DNA of 64,000 nt from Cephalotus follicularis (lineage: Eukaryota; Streptophyta; Magnoliopsida; Oxalidales; Cephalotaceae), in the NCBI GenBank assembly GCA_001972305.1, contig BDDD01005057.1:1-64000 (forward strand). Direction: 5' to 3'. A program made the translations under genes and the position numbers. Positions 43,566 to 55,555 of the stretch are shown here, piece by piece (within the stretch, counting starts at the first letter, position 1; every line of letters starts with the position of its first letter). The notes under the pieces were generated by a model. That model saw nothing but the letters and a program-made list of their open reading frames with translations. It did not search any database and was not told the origin of the DNA.

Positions 43566-44290
43566 TCACCAGTAGAAGGTTCTGGATCCCACTACACAAC
43601 TCTAGTCGTTTCCTCCTCTAATTCCACCACGGGCTACTGAGAACAGCCCAGTACACTCCCCCATTTATTTTCATTCCTTGGCCCAACAGCAACACAATTG
43701 TGGCCCAAATTCTCAAATCTTCATTAAATTCAATTCTAATTGGGCCATTAATATTTTTAGGTCCAACATTTCCATTCTAGGCTCATCAGCCATTAATTAA
43801 ATTTCCAGTCCCATAATATTAATACATTTTTGGGCCCAAAATATTATTCCTCGAAATACTGTACATACACATTTTATTTACAAAATTTCCAGTTATTACA
43901 TTTGTTGTGTTCTGTCAAACTTTGAATCCAAGCTTTCCACCTCACAAACCTTGCTACCAAAAGCAACGGAAACAACTCTTATGAATGGTTGAAGGCTAAA
44001 TGTGTTTAAACCTAATCCAGTATTCCACGAAAGTAAAGATAGAATCCAGTGTAGTTACTATCTCCACCTATAATGTAGTTTGGGGGGTGTGAGATGATGT
44101 GTTCGTCCCTCTCTTCTCAAGAGCTCCAAGCTCAGGCTAAGTCCTCTGGTAAAAGAAGAAGAAACGGGAGAGAAAATATCAAAGAGAAAAGAGAGAGCGT
44201 TTTGGATGGGTTCGAAACTCGTTTGTCTTGAGAGATAATCCAAAGTGTGTCCATACGATACAATACCGTGTCAAGTCAATATCTTTTAAG

Positions 44291-44300
44291 CCTTATATAG
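44291..44300 (-). promoter_or_regulatory. TATA box of F1 LTR
   Basis: CTATATAAGG on the minus strand, about 100 bp downstream of the GAGGTCTGAC cluster in LTR orientation. Confidence 0.55.
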
Positions 44301-44394
44301 CATATGGATGATGACTCATCAAAAACATCTCATAAGTGCTTACCCTAGAGCGTATAGACTCCAATCCCTCTGATGAAGGAAGTCTGCAAAAGAG

Positions 44395-44735
44395 TTAGAA
44401 AGTCTGACTTCGTGCATCGAGCTCCCAACTCTGCCAAACAAAGTCTGAGCTCAAACCTCTGCCACGGAGAACTTCACTGAAGCTTTGAGGTCTGAGGACT
44501 AAGGTCTGATCTCTACCACTGAGATCTAACCACTTCCCTATGACGTCTGCCCTCTGTGTTTGAGGTCTGCCAATGAACACCCCCCCCCCCCCCCCCGAGG
44601 TCTACCCTCTACCCCTGAGGTCTGACATCTGCCTGTGAAGTTCGCCAGCGACCTCTGAGGTCTGACTTCCGCTGCGTAGTATGACATTGAGATCTGACCT
44701 TTGCTGCGAAGTCTGCCTTCACATAAACACGTCTG
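44395..44735 (-). repeat. GAGGTCTGAC cluster in F1 LTR (U3), with C18 run
   Basis: About 14 copies of (T)GAGGTCTGAC, AAGTCTGCC and relatives, spaced 15-40 bp, upstream of the TATA box. A run of 18 C lies at 44580-44597. Confidence 0.85.
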
Positions 44736-45098
44736 AATGGTCTCTCAATAAATAAATACTCACTGTACTCACTATTAAAACAAACAACCTTTTACACGAA
44801 ACATTTTATTATGGTGATGCTCGAACGCTCTCCAATAGAAGAGACACGTGTTTAGTAATGAACGTGTCCACTAGCAAAGTACCATATCCCCGATGCTAAT
44901 CTCACACAAAATGATATGTGTCACTCACACGTCAACCTATGCCAAGCTCAGGTGGGATGCAAAAGCTAGGTTGGTTTCTGGTACAGTGATAAATTTCTAG
45001 AACATCCCTATGTCTGGGTACGATAATCCTAATAGTCAGAGAATATCAGAGAAGCCCCGGTATGATATCAAATCATCCCTGGGATTCGTGGACTCCCA

Positions 45099-46860
45099 CG
45101 TCTATCAACCGTTAGTCGGTTAACTGGTACTTTATCCTATCATTGGTGTATGTGTCATGTATCCTTCGTCATACTTGGCTCTGATCGCGGACAAGGGTTA
45201 GCATCAATGTCACCCTAGGTAACTTTGCGATAGTGACAATTCCTTGTTCCGCAATCACCCATGCATCTTAATGTATCTCCTATAAGGCCCAAAGCCAACC
45301 CTTTTTCCAACTCATATCAGAGATCTAGGGAAGGCAAAAATCAAAGCCAAGCGGTTACTACAAAACACATGCCAGCTGCTCAGGTCTGAGGACACAACGC
45401 CGGTCACGTATGGCCTACTAGACACCTCTGAGTATACACTACCAAGACAATAGGCATCCTACCAACAAAGGTATTGACTATCCAAGATAGGTTTTCTAGG
45501 GTGGGTTTGTTCAGTGTCATGCTCCTCTAGCACGCACCCCGCATCAGCTTTAGGGTAAACCCGAATGGCAATGAAAGAGTCCATCCTCCACTAACACCCG
45601 AGAGCATGCATAACACGACAAGTCTATTCGGTTCATCAATTGCCCTTTGAGAGAGAACCTATGACTTGGAACGTTTTGTCAGAAGGGAGTAAGGATCTCA
45701 TTCTCATAACCTTCCTGGCAAAAGATCCAACCCTTTATCCACAGGGCACTATATGTGTATTCAGTTAACATGGCAATTAACTGATCCGAATCAACGGTCA
45801 GGGATAATACATATAGCAGAGACGCCATTGTTGAATATAATTTGCACAAGTAACATGAATGGAATTACGAATGTTATAAAAAAAAGAGTGTATATATACA
45901 CGCATAACACCACTTTGTGGCATGGAGGGACACTCTCATCTAACACGTCTATCATCCGTTAGACGGTTCACCGGTACTTTATCCTATCATCGGCGTATGT
46001 GTCATGTATCCTTCGTCATACTTGGCTTCGACCGCATACTAGGGTTTGGATCAATGTCACCCTCGGTAATACTGCGATATCTATAAATCCTTGTCATCAT
46101 TGTGATTAGCGGCAGGCCTTACCCGGAAACACGTGCGTTTCCAGTCTTCCTCTGCTTAGCCAGGTCTTTAAGTCTACAATGGATAAAAGATCTTATAGAG
46201 CTGATAGCCATCAATACAGGTGAGACGATTCCTTGTTGTGCACTCGCCCATACATCTCGATACAGCTCCCACAAGGCCCAAAGATAACCCTTTTACCAAC
46301 TCATATTAGAGATCTAGGGAAGGCAGAAATCAAAGCCAAGCGCTTACTACACAATGCATGACAGTCGCTCAGGTCTGAGGACACAACGCATGTCACGTAT
46401 GCCCTACTAGTCACCTATGATTATAAACTAGTGAGACAATAGGAATCCTATCGACAAAAGTACTGACTATCCAAGATAGGTTTCCAATGGTGGGTTGGTT
46501 GGCAATGAGAGAGTCTAGCCTCCACTGACAGCTAGAAGCAAGCCTAACATGGCAAGTCTGTCCAGTTAATCAATTATCCTATGAAATAGAACCTGTGACT
46601 TGGAACGTTTTGTCAGAAGGGAGTAAGGATCTCATTCTCATAACCTCCCCTACATGAAAGCAAACCCTTTATCGATAGGGCACTATATGTGTACTCAGTT
46701 AACATGGTGATTAAATGATCCTTATCAACGGTCAGGGATGCACATATAGCAAAATTCCATTGTTGAATATAATTTGCACATAAAACAAGAATGGAATTAA
46801 GACTATATATATAAACGTACGCCACCACTTTGTCGCATGAAGGGACACTCTTATCTAACA
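45099..46860 (-). repeat. Two tandem U3-like units in F1 LTR
   Basis: Unit 45099-45945 and unit 45946-46860 are similar throughout (both begin CGTCTATCA and end CTAACA). They are clearly more diverged than the LTR pairs of other elements here. Either an old duplication or two nested LTRs would explain this. Confidence 0.75.
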
Positions 46861-46874
46861 ATCTCCCACTTGGC

Positions 46875-48111
46875 CCTCAAGCCCCGAAGACCTATAGCCT
46901 AAGCCCATAGCACCCCTATGTCTCTCTAACACTATAGAGCTCATGCCCTTGGTCAGTGGATCTGCTAAGTTTGCCTCACTAGCAACTCTCTATAGGGAAA
47001 CGTCTCCTCTGTCAATGATCTCTCTGATTAAATGATACCGCTGCTATATATGCTTGGAGTGGTGGTGAGATCTGGGCTTCTTAGATTGTGCAACGACCAT
47101 TGTCACAGTACACCGCAACTGGACATCTGATTGCTGGAACCACATCAAATTCCGCAATGAACTTCCGTATCCAAACAGCTACCATTGTGGCTTCAGAGGC
47201 TGTAATGTACTATGCTTTAGTGGTGGAGTTGGCAGTGGCCTACTACTTTGAAATCCTTCAGCTCATAGCAGCTACGTTCAGGATGAATATGAATCCCGAG
47301 ACGGATTTATGATCATCTGAATCACTATCAAAACTGGAGTCTGAAAACCCCTCAAGTCTCAACTCACTGTCTCCACCATATGTCAAGAAGGTATCCTGAG
47401 TCCTCCTCAAGTGTTTGAGAATCCCCTTGACAATTTCCTAGTGCTTATCATCAGGGTCGGACTGAGATCGACTGGCCATTCCAAAGGCATAAGCGACATC
47501 ATGCCTAGTATAGAGCATGGCGTACATGATGCAACCTACAGCCGAAGCATAAGGCTGCCTGCTCATGCACGTCCACTCTTCTGAAGTTTTTGGAGACATC
47601 CTCTTTGATAGGTGAATTCCATGGCCTATAGGTAGTAGACCACGCTTGGAATTCTCGAGGCTATACCTTTTCAAAACACTGTTGATGTACTAGCATTGGG
47701 AGAGACCGAGCAACCTACTAGATCCATCCATATAGATCTTCATACCCAATATGTAGGAAGCTTCTCCCAAATCCTTCATGGAGAAGTTCTTGGCTAACCA
47801 CACTTTAGTGGATTGTAACATACCCAAATCATTCCCCATGACAAGTATGTCCTCCACATTAAGCACCGAGAAAGTGATTCCTAAGTTACTCTGCTTCCGG
47901 TAGACACAAGGCTCATCTAAGTTTTTGATGAAACCAAAAGACTTAACGGCTTCATCAAAACGGATGTTCTAGTTACTAGATGCTTGCTTAAGGCCGTAGA
48001 TAGACCTCTGGAGCTTGCAAACCTTGTGTAGATGCTCCTCAGATGTAAACCACTCTGGTTGGGACATATACATGTCCTCTTCAAGAAAGCCATTCAAGAA
48101 TGCTGTCTTGA
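46875..48111 (-). pseudogene. pol: F1 RNase H and RT pieces
   Basis: Copia pol on the minus strand with YASAVGCIMYAM and SRSQSDPDD near 47440-47560, VCKLQRSIYGLKQA near 47972-48030, and KTAFLNGFLEEDMYMSQP near 48055-48111. Typical copia RT sequence. It is heavily decayed. RT continues at 50754 beyond S. Confidence 0.75.
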
Positions 48112-50344
48112 TGTAGCGCCCCCGACCCGAGTCCACTTTATGCTCAAAGCGAGCTCCTAAGATCGGTGCGTTACGTGGATGCAACCTTTGACCGTCAAAT
48201 CGTTTAACCATTTAACGATCCATTTCATATCATTTAATCTTAACCTAGATTTAAAACCTAACATTATTACTTAATAACTTAACAGGATCGCATATGCTTA
48301 TATCTTTGAAACATCAATTTCAAAATATCATATTCTCATTATCATGATTCGTTTCTAATACCTTTGCATTTATACATCACCTAACATGTAACCTTACACA
48401 ACGGAAAAACATAAACTTATCACATCATAAAACAATCATAATCTCACCTTTATCATTAACTTCTCATACTCTCAAGTATGTTCTATAACTTTTGATATCA
48501 TCATCTTACATAAAAATATCATAACCTATAGCATTCATTTCCTTACTTTAACATCTATACACCGTTTATCATAAAACATTACATAATGGAAAACATAAAC
48601 ATATGACAGTCAAACATAACTTCATAGCATATCATACTTCCTTTCCTTACTCTTCTTTTGCGAACTTCCTCTAAAGCTCGCAACTTCACGTTCAACGTTT
48701 CCTGGAAGATTTGTTTGAAAACAAGACATTGAAAGGAGTGAGCTTTAAAGAGCCCAGTAAGAAGCATAGTCATAAAACGTTATCGAAATCCGTTATTTTT
48801 GATAATTTATATCAAAACATTTCACTCATCATACATTTCATAATATCTTTGAAAACCATCTTCTAGTTTTATAAAACCAGAACATTTCTAAAATCATACA
48901 TTTTCTGGTTTATATAACCAGCATACTTGAAAACAATAAAAAACGTTTTCCAATCATACCTTCTTTTGGCTTGTATCACAGCCATACTTGAAAACCTTAG
49001 TAAAATCGTTTTCTTCACATGCATAAACAAAACATCTTTAAAACACTTTTTCTGTTCATATATCATGAAACAGAACATTTCATAAAACTTAATGGTCGTG
49101 AACCTCTAATGAACCCTTTACACCGCTTCACCGGGGCATTGTGCACTCCCCGACTACTATCCTTACATCACATGCATGTCCGCGAGCACTTTACGCTCCA
49201 TTAACATTAATCCATCTCGGATTCTTTCCTTTGGTTCATTCATTAATCTTTACGAGATTAATCCTCACTGGATCGCAATCCAGTAGTTGCTCATTCATTT
49301 CATAAAACATTTCTTATACTTTGAGTGACCATCTCAAAGCATTCATAACACATTTCTTTTCATTTGAGTAATTAACTCAAATGCATTCATAAAACATTTC
49401 TCTTCATTTGAGTACTTAACTCAAATGCATTCATAAAATCATTTCATAAAATCTTCCTTAATACCTTGAGTGATCAGCTCAAAGCATTCATAAAACATCA
49501 TTGTAAAACCTTTCTAAAACTGGTTTTCCATATAGAAACCATGATTTCATTTCCTTTCACAATTCATAAAACATTTCTCATCACTTTGAGTAATTAACTC
49601 AAAAACCTTTAGAAAACTATTTTGCATAACTTTTCTAAAATAGATATTTATTATAGAAATAATCACTATCATAGACAACTTAAAACATAAAAGTTAAAGT
49701 ATACATCTCAATGAATCTATAGAGATAAAAATCATAAAATTCCATTGAGAAACGAAGCTACAATGAATTTTTAAATTTGCAGTTTCCTTTTGAAAATAGT
49801 ACTTGAGCAGTAGAAGAAAACATGGCTTTTCATCAAGAATTCGATAGAATTTCGAGATGCATAAAACATAAAAGTTAAAGTAGACATCTTGAAGTTTCCA
49901 AAACATTAAACTATTAAAAATTTCATCAAGAAATGAGAAAGATATAAATAAAAATATCTGTTGCATAATTTGGAAGTAAAACAGAGGAAACTTTGGTGAA
50001 AATGGGTATAGAATTTCCTTACCTCACTTGATCTCCTTCTCTTCTTCTCTCCCACGAATTCTCCTCTCTATCCCTTTGTCAGCTGAATTTGCACATACAA
50101 ATATAGGAGAGGCAAACTCGGTGGCCAAGCTTGCATGGTGTCATGCATGACCTCATCCACGTGAGCTTGCCTCCTTAGCAGCCCATGTGATGGAATTCCA
50201 TCCAATCCAACGATGCCACCTGCCCTTTTCCAGCAGAAAAACATAAGTCTTCCATCCCTTGCTTGACACGTGTCCTAAAATACATTTAATTCTTCCGAAA
50301 TGGGATAAACAGCTAGAATTCTGCACGTGACACACGGAAAAGCG

Positions 50345-50515
50345 TAGACTCTTTATCCCGACAAAAGCACTGACGCTTTCCTACAAAGCGTCGCCGCTTT
50401 AAGTCTCCTCCAGGTCAACCTCAATACTTGATCTCGAAGCGTCGACTTTTACATTTGGAACGTCGTCGGTTGCCTCTAAAGCGTCGACTCTTTACCTGGA
50501 ACCGTCGGCCCTTTA
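50345..50515 (-). repeat. GCGTCGACGC cluster in S
   Basis: About seven copies or variants: AAGCACTGACGCTTT, AAAGCGTCGCCGCTTT, GAAGCGTCGACTT, GGAACGTCGTCGG, AAAGCGTCGACTCTTT and GGAACCGTCGGCC. Confidence 0.85.
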
Positions 50516-50557
50516 GACATTTCCAGCACAACGAAATAACCAATTTCTATTTTCTTC

Positions 50558-50650
50558 CGGGGGCACTGCCCCCGAGCCCTTGCCCACTGACCGGGCAGCC
50601 GGACCCCCCGTCCGCTCACTGGGGAGCGGAACCCCCGACCCCCCTGAGCG
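50558..50650. other. GC-rich hairpin block in S
   Basis: Consecutive inverted repeats: GGGGGCA/TGCCCCC (50560-50574), CCGGGCAGCCGG-like, and CCGCTC/GAGCGG (about 50611-50628). Surrounding DNA is AT-rich. It lies 100-190 bp from the LTR start in its own orientation. Function unknown. Confidence 0.7.
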
Positions 50651-50753
50651 TAGGGTCATACTACGGGTCCCTTGAACTATTTGCCAATTTACAAAATAGC
50701 AAACATTTTCCATAATTAATATCTTACATGGAAATTTGGGTCATTACACTTGA

Positions 50754-50881
50754 CATCCATTTTCCATATGTCATAATCTTAACGAGCGGCAATAGTAAAC
50801 AATATTTGAATGGACTTAAGCAAAGCGACTGGCAAGAAGGTCTCCTAATAGTCAACCCCATGTCTCTGTTAGAAACCAGGC
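50754..50881 (-). pseudogene. pol: F1 RT piece upstream of S
   Basis: Copia RT coding remnant continuing from the other side of S. On the minus strand it corresponds to the region before MDVK (GVDY...ETF...P VA-like) and matches F2 near 54715-54790. Confidence 0.6.
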
Positions 50882-53397
50882 AAGGGTTCCCGGTCAATTT
50901 GGTCCTAGGACGTTAGTGTGTATAATTTTCATTTTTCAAAAACACCAAGACAGGAAGTCAAGGTTCACACTGACATCTTATTACCAAATAGAAAACCCTA
51001 GGATCTCTGTTTAATATTCAATCGAACAATAACAAAATCAAGCATGCATATAAAACTAAACCGTCACCATATTGGTATATATAAAAGCATAAGGGAAGCC
51101 ACCATACCAACGTTGGAGGCTCCAGCACTTTGGCGCAACACACTCGCAGTGGCAACAGCTGATCACTGGTAACATTGCTGGATTTCGGACAGTCCATGTT
51201 AGGTCCGGTCTTGACACCACTGGACTCTAAAAAATATGCTCTACCCATTGCTGGCGAGACACAACGAGGATTGCGCCGGAACACGGCGAACAGTGGCGGT
51301 GGCTCACTGAGTTCAGACTCAGTGAGTCTCGGTCAACTCTCCATTGACTGGTCTTGTCATATGTGGATGCTAACCACCTGATCTTCACACTAGTGGCCGA
51401 GACTCGGCGAGACTCAGCCTTGAACGCTCAAAACGGCCGGAAGCGAGTCACGGAGTTGACTCGCCGTTCACCATCGGTAGCCGCCAAGCCACCAAACACC
51501 TCAACTCCTTCAACCCTACACACCTACACCCTAGACTGGCCGTGACTCAGGCCAGAAAGCCAAGTCACAGCGGTCGATGCATCAACTCAGCAGAGTTGAC
51601 TCATAGAATGCAAACACCGGCCAAACGATCGAAAAACGCAAAGGGAAGATCAAATTGGATAGGGCAAAAAATTTGGCTCCACCCACTGTGGTCATCGGTC
51701 GTGCAAGAGACGCCGGGGGTGGCGTGACGGCAAAAATGAGTCACTGTCTCCAGGGAGAAAATGGGGAGAAAGAAGAGGAGAAAATGAGAGAGAGAGGAGG
51801 AGAGACTAACCAGGGATGAATGGACGCCTTATCCCAGCCGTCGACGTGAAGTGTCGGCGTCTTCTCTGGCTGAACACACATCCCCTTCACGTTGGCGCAC
51901 AACGTGCGCTTCTCTCTTGCCAAAAATGCACGAGTACTGTGTTTTGGCGTGTTATGGCCTATTAAAGACTTAGTAAAAAGTTGGCTTAAGTCAAAAAACA
52001 ATATATATAACCCAATTGCACTTTCTCCTTTTCTTTATATCATTTAAATCTCTTTCAATTTAATTTGTTTCTCTCCCAATTAATTAAAGACTCTCTCTTC
52101 AATTAATTTGATTTAATAAAATTAAATCACGTTCCGGCATTTAATCTCTTAATATATCAGCAAGGCAAATTATGGACAGAGGAACAAACCACAAATGTCT
52201 AATTAATATATACTAGTTAAAAAAAAACTAGATTTACCACCAAGCGAGCATGTGTGCAGCATGCCCCACTTTTCCAATAATCGGCGGGACCCGAAAGCCT
52301 GACGTTCTCCAGTTTGATGATAAATTCCCAGGTCACCCCGTCATCTGGTACGACTACTTTAATAGTCACCGACTACTAGAGTAGCCCCAGTGTGATTTCC
52401 AGCCACCCCTTGGATTCGTGTATTACCGCGTCTATCAATCAGGGACCGAATAGCCAGTCGTTTTATCCAGTCATCGACATATGTGTAGTGTTTCCCTCAT
52501 CATACGTAGCTCCGAACAATGGTCTGGGGTTTGGATGAATGTCACCCCTAGAATTAGCTGTGATACTAAATATCTATGATTGCATTGAGACTATGACATA
52601 CCTCCCATGGAAACTACACCATCTCTGGTCTGTCTATAACCTGATCAGTATTTTAAGTCTACAACGTACATAGATAAATAGAGTTGGTCACCCTCTGCCC
52701 GGGTGTGACAATTCCTTATTGCGCGCTCGCTCATACATCTCAATGCAGCTTCCACAAGACCCAAAGACAACCCTTTCGCCAGCACGTGACTAGTGTTGGG
52801 GAAGGCAGAATTCAAAGTCAAGCAGTCACCACACAATGCATGCTAGCCTCTCAGGTCAAAGGAACATCGTAGGCGTAGACCTACTAGTCACCATAGACTT
52901 TACACTACCGAGACCATAGGACCCTCTATTGACATGGGTATAGACTATCCAAATAGGGATCCTATTGGTGGGTCTGTTCAGCATCATGCAACCGTGCACA
53001 CACCCCACATTAGCTTTAGGATAATACCGAATGGTCCATGAGATGATCCATCCTCCCTCCTTGGGAGCAAGCATAATGTGGCAAGTCTTTATCACGGTTC
53101 TACAATGGCCCAAAGATTGTGAACATATGACTTGGAACAAGTTTAGTCACAAGGAATAAGGATGTCAATCTCATGGCCTCCCTGGAAAGAGATCCAACCC
53201 TTTGATGTGACAGGGCAATATATGGCATATAGTTAATTAAGAATAATTATTCTGTTCCTTTTGGTTGGTTGGGATGAGCCATATATTCTTGGCAATATGA
53301 ATAATATATGCACAACTGAACATAACTGGAACTAAGAACGTTGAATCAGAGTTTACATGTAGCCTCTTGTGGCTTGGAGGGACACCCAATTCCAACA
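50882..53397 (-). repeat. Copia LTR between F1 pol and F2 pol
   Basis: On the minus strand it starts TGTTGGAATTGGGTGTCCC at 53397 next to F2's PPT, and ends in a CCGGGAACCC stretch beside F1 pol. Homologous to the F0 LTR (23869-25831, opposite strand) and partly to the F1 LTR. It therefore serves as F2's 3' LTR and adjoins F1's pol without a primer site or gag. No gene is seen. Confidence 0.7.
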
Positions 53398-53411
53398 ATC
53401 TCCCACTTGGC
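53398..53411 (-). other. F2 polypurine tract
   Basis: On the minus strand GCCAAGTGGGAGAT directly precedes TGTTGGAATTGGG. F1 has the same tract at 46861-46874. Confidence 0.7.
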
Positions 53412-55209
53412 CCTACAGCCACGAAGACCTTATAGCCTAAGCATATCATACATGACTCCCACAACTATTGAATTGCTAAAGGCATAGGTAAGTGGGTCTG
53501 TTAAGTTTTCTTCTCACGCAACTCTCTCTATGGTGACGTCTACTCTCATGATGTCTCCTATATTTCCTCAATAACATCTCTTTCGAAACGTTACATTCAT
53601 ATATGATCTCCCTGATCAAAATGATCCCATTACTGTATATGTTTCGACGGTAATGAGACCTGGGTTCCTTGGTTTGTGCAAAGCCCTATCGTCATCCTTA
53701 TGCTGCACAACTGGACAATGATGGATAGAACCACATAAAGTTCTGTGATGAACTTCCGCTGCCAAACCAGCTACCATAACCAGTATCACAGGTTGCAACA
53801 TACTCTTATTCCATTGTGGAGTCTGCACTCCTCAACTGCTACAAACTCCTCCCACTCATACAGCACATCCATTTAGGACCAACACATATCCTGAAATGGA
53901 TTTGTGATCATCCGGATCTTTATTGAGGCTAGAGTTAACCTAACTCTTACGTCTCAATTCACTATCTTTTCCATGTATCAAGAAATAATCCTGAATCTTT
54001 CACAGGTATTATATACTCTTGACAATGTCCCACTGTCTCTTATAGAGTCTGGACTGAAATCGACTAGCCAAACCCTTAGGCATTTCTACATCATGCTCAG
54101 TACAAAGTATGGCATGCATGATGGAGCCTATTGCCGAAGCATAAGGTTACCTATTCATGCGTGTCCTCTCCTCAAAAGTCCTTGAAGACATCCTCTTGGA
54201 AAGGTGAATTCCTAGGCTAATTGGTAGTAAGCCATACATGGAATTCATTCCATACCATTTCAGCTCCCTGCTGATGTACTGGCTTCAGGAAAGTCCAACC
54301 AATCTACTCAATCTACTCTTTAGATCTTCATTCTCTAAAACGTAGAAAGCCCTTCCCAAATCCTTTACGGAGAAGATCTTGCATAACTGTACTTCAACAT
54401 ACCTACAACATCCTTTGTGTATAGTACGTCATCGATATACAGTATCAAGAAAGTGATTTGTGGGTTATCCTATTTTTGGTAGACATTAGGCTTATCCATA
54501 TATTTGATAAAATCAAAATGGATATTTCAGCTATGGGATGCTTGCTTAAGGTCATACACAGACCATTTGAGCTTTGCACTCCCTGCGCTAATTCTCCATG
54601 AATGTAAACCTCCTTGGTTTGGAACATATCAATGTCCTCTTCAAGATAGTCATCGGAGAAGGTAATCCTGAAATTCATTTGCCATAGCTCATTAGCATAA
54701 TGAACAACAATTGCAAGCATAATCCGAATGGACTTAAGCATTTGCGACTGGAGAGAAAGTTCCTGGTATATACAGACCTCTTGTCTTAGTGTATACCCTT
54801 TTGTGACCAATTGCGCTTTAAAGGTTTTAACCTTTTCCATTAACGCCAATCTTCCTCGTGAAGATTTACATAGCATCTGATAGGGTTTTAAGCTTTCAGG
54901 TGCATATACCAAGTCCCTTACTTGATAGGCATATATGGAGTCCTTTTACGGATTTCATGATCTCTTACCATGTCCTAAAATCAGTGCTCTTCACCACTTC
55001 CTCATAGCCGACAGGCTCGTAATTTCGCTGACATTAGGTTCGTCAGTAACTTTATTGAGAAAACCTTATTTCTCAGGCGCTGTCAAAAACGTTACCTGAT
55101 CTCCTCGCTAGAGGAGCGCCTAACTGATATTCCATCTCAGATTGGGATCCTTTCCCAATAATGTCTTCAGAGGATTAAACCTCTAGTTCCTTATCATCCT
55201 GTAGGTTTC
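53398..55209 (-). mobile_element. F2: Ty1/copia pol remnant
   Basis: Minus-strand copia pol next to the LTR at 50882-53397. Recognisable pieces include LKSIRIMLAIVVHYANELWQM and DYLEEDIDMFQTKEVY near 54600-54760, corresponding to the RT stretch around MDVKTAFLNG. RNase H-like sequence lies nearer the LTR. E inserted at its right end (55209/55210). It is old and badly broken. Confidence 0.68.
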
Positions 55210-55384
55210 TGTAACGCCCGAGATTTTCCTATGTTGTAATTTCACAATGTAATGTGTTTTATTGTGGAATTAATAAAGTGATGGATTTCCAAGGCTTTGA
55301 TGATGTTTTCCAAACTTTAATAATGTTAAATTTTAGAGTAAAATGTTAAAGGAATGTTAAAAGGGTAAAATGACGCTGTTTCGG

Positions 55385-55555
55385 GGAAAACGCGTCAACG
55401 CCTTTCGGAAAACATCGATGTCCTTGGGTCTGAGAAACGCACGCAACTGCATGCACATGCATGTCGATGCGGGCGAGGACATCGATGCCCTCATGAAAAA
55501 GGGGAAAGACGTCGATGTCTTTGAAGAATACGTCGATGCGTAAACATCGAATGTC
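55385..55555 (+). repeat. ACRTCGAYGY cluster 1 in E 5' LTR
   Basis: About eight copies such as CGCGTCAACGCC, ACATCGATGTCC, ATGTCGATGC, GACGTCGATGTC and TACGTCGATGCG. The cores ACATCGATGT and GCGTCGACGC are perfect palindromes centred on TCGA. Confidence 0.9.

Larger units (their letters stand above)
28273..43900 (-). mobile_element. B: Ty3/gypsy chromovirus (Tekay/Del-like), host of K
   Basis: Minus-strand element with 5' LTR 40992-43900, PBS 40976-40987, gag split by the insertion of K (34635-40805), then protease, RT, RNase H, integrase and chromodomain-like end down to 29943, PPT 29901-29919 and a truncated 3' LTR 28273-29900. LTR divergence over the last 775 bp is about 5% by eye (about 40 differences), older than K. 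The pol region carries many interruptions, so the element is badly broken. Confidence 0.88.
40992..43900 (-). repeat. B 5' LTR (2909 bp)
   Basis: On the plus strand it runs TGTAACGCCC to AGTTATTACA. In its own orientation it has TATA (CTATATAAAGGG, 43554-43565) about 335 bp from the start, then two tandem arrays (42453-42668 and 41629-41799) further in. Open frames in it follow the arrays and are not genes. Confidence 0.9.
43901..46860 (-). repeat. F1 3' LTR with doubled U3 segment
   Basis: On the minus strand it starts TGTTAGATAAGAGTGTCCC at 46860. A second copy of this U3 segment (45099-45945) precedes a second similar start (TGTTAGATGAGAGTG). A GAGGTCTGAC repeat cluster lies at 44395-44735 and a TATA box (CTATATAAGG) at 44291-44300. 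No gene is seen. Confidence 0.7.
48112..50748 (-). mobile_element. S: solo gypsy LTR (2637 bp)
   Basis: Runs TGTAGCGCCC to GGGTCATTACA on the plus strand, flanked by the 5 bp duplication CTTGA (48107-48111 and 50749-50753) within copia RT coding DNA. No PBS, PPT or coding interior, so it is a solo LTR left by LTR-LTR recombination. By similarity of ends to D it lies on the minus strand. It contains GCGTCGACGC motifs (50345-50515), a GC-rich hairpin block (50558-50650) and AT-rich CATAAAACATTT repeats (49300-49600). Confidence 0.92.
43901..50881 (-). mobile_element. F1: Ty1/copia element (3' LTR and pol), interrupted by S
   Basis: Minus-strand copia remnant with 3' LTR 43901-46860, PPT 46861-46874 (AGTGGGAGAT), RNase H and RT pieces 46875-48111 and continuing pol at 50754-50881 across solo LTR S. 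Its pol joins the U5 end of the copia LTR at 50882-53397. The left end of the LTR is lost where B abuts it. It is old and badly broken. Confidence 0.75.
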
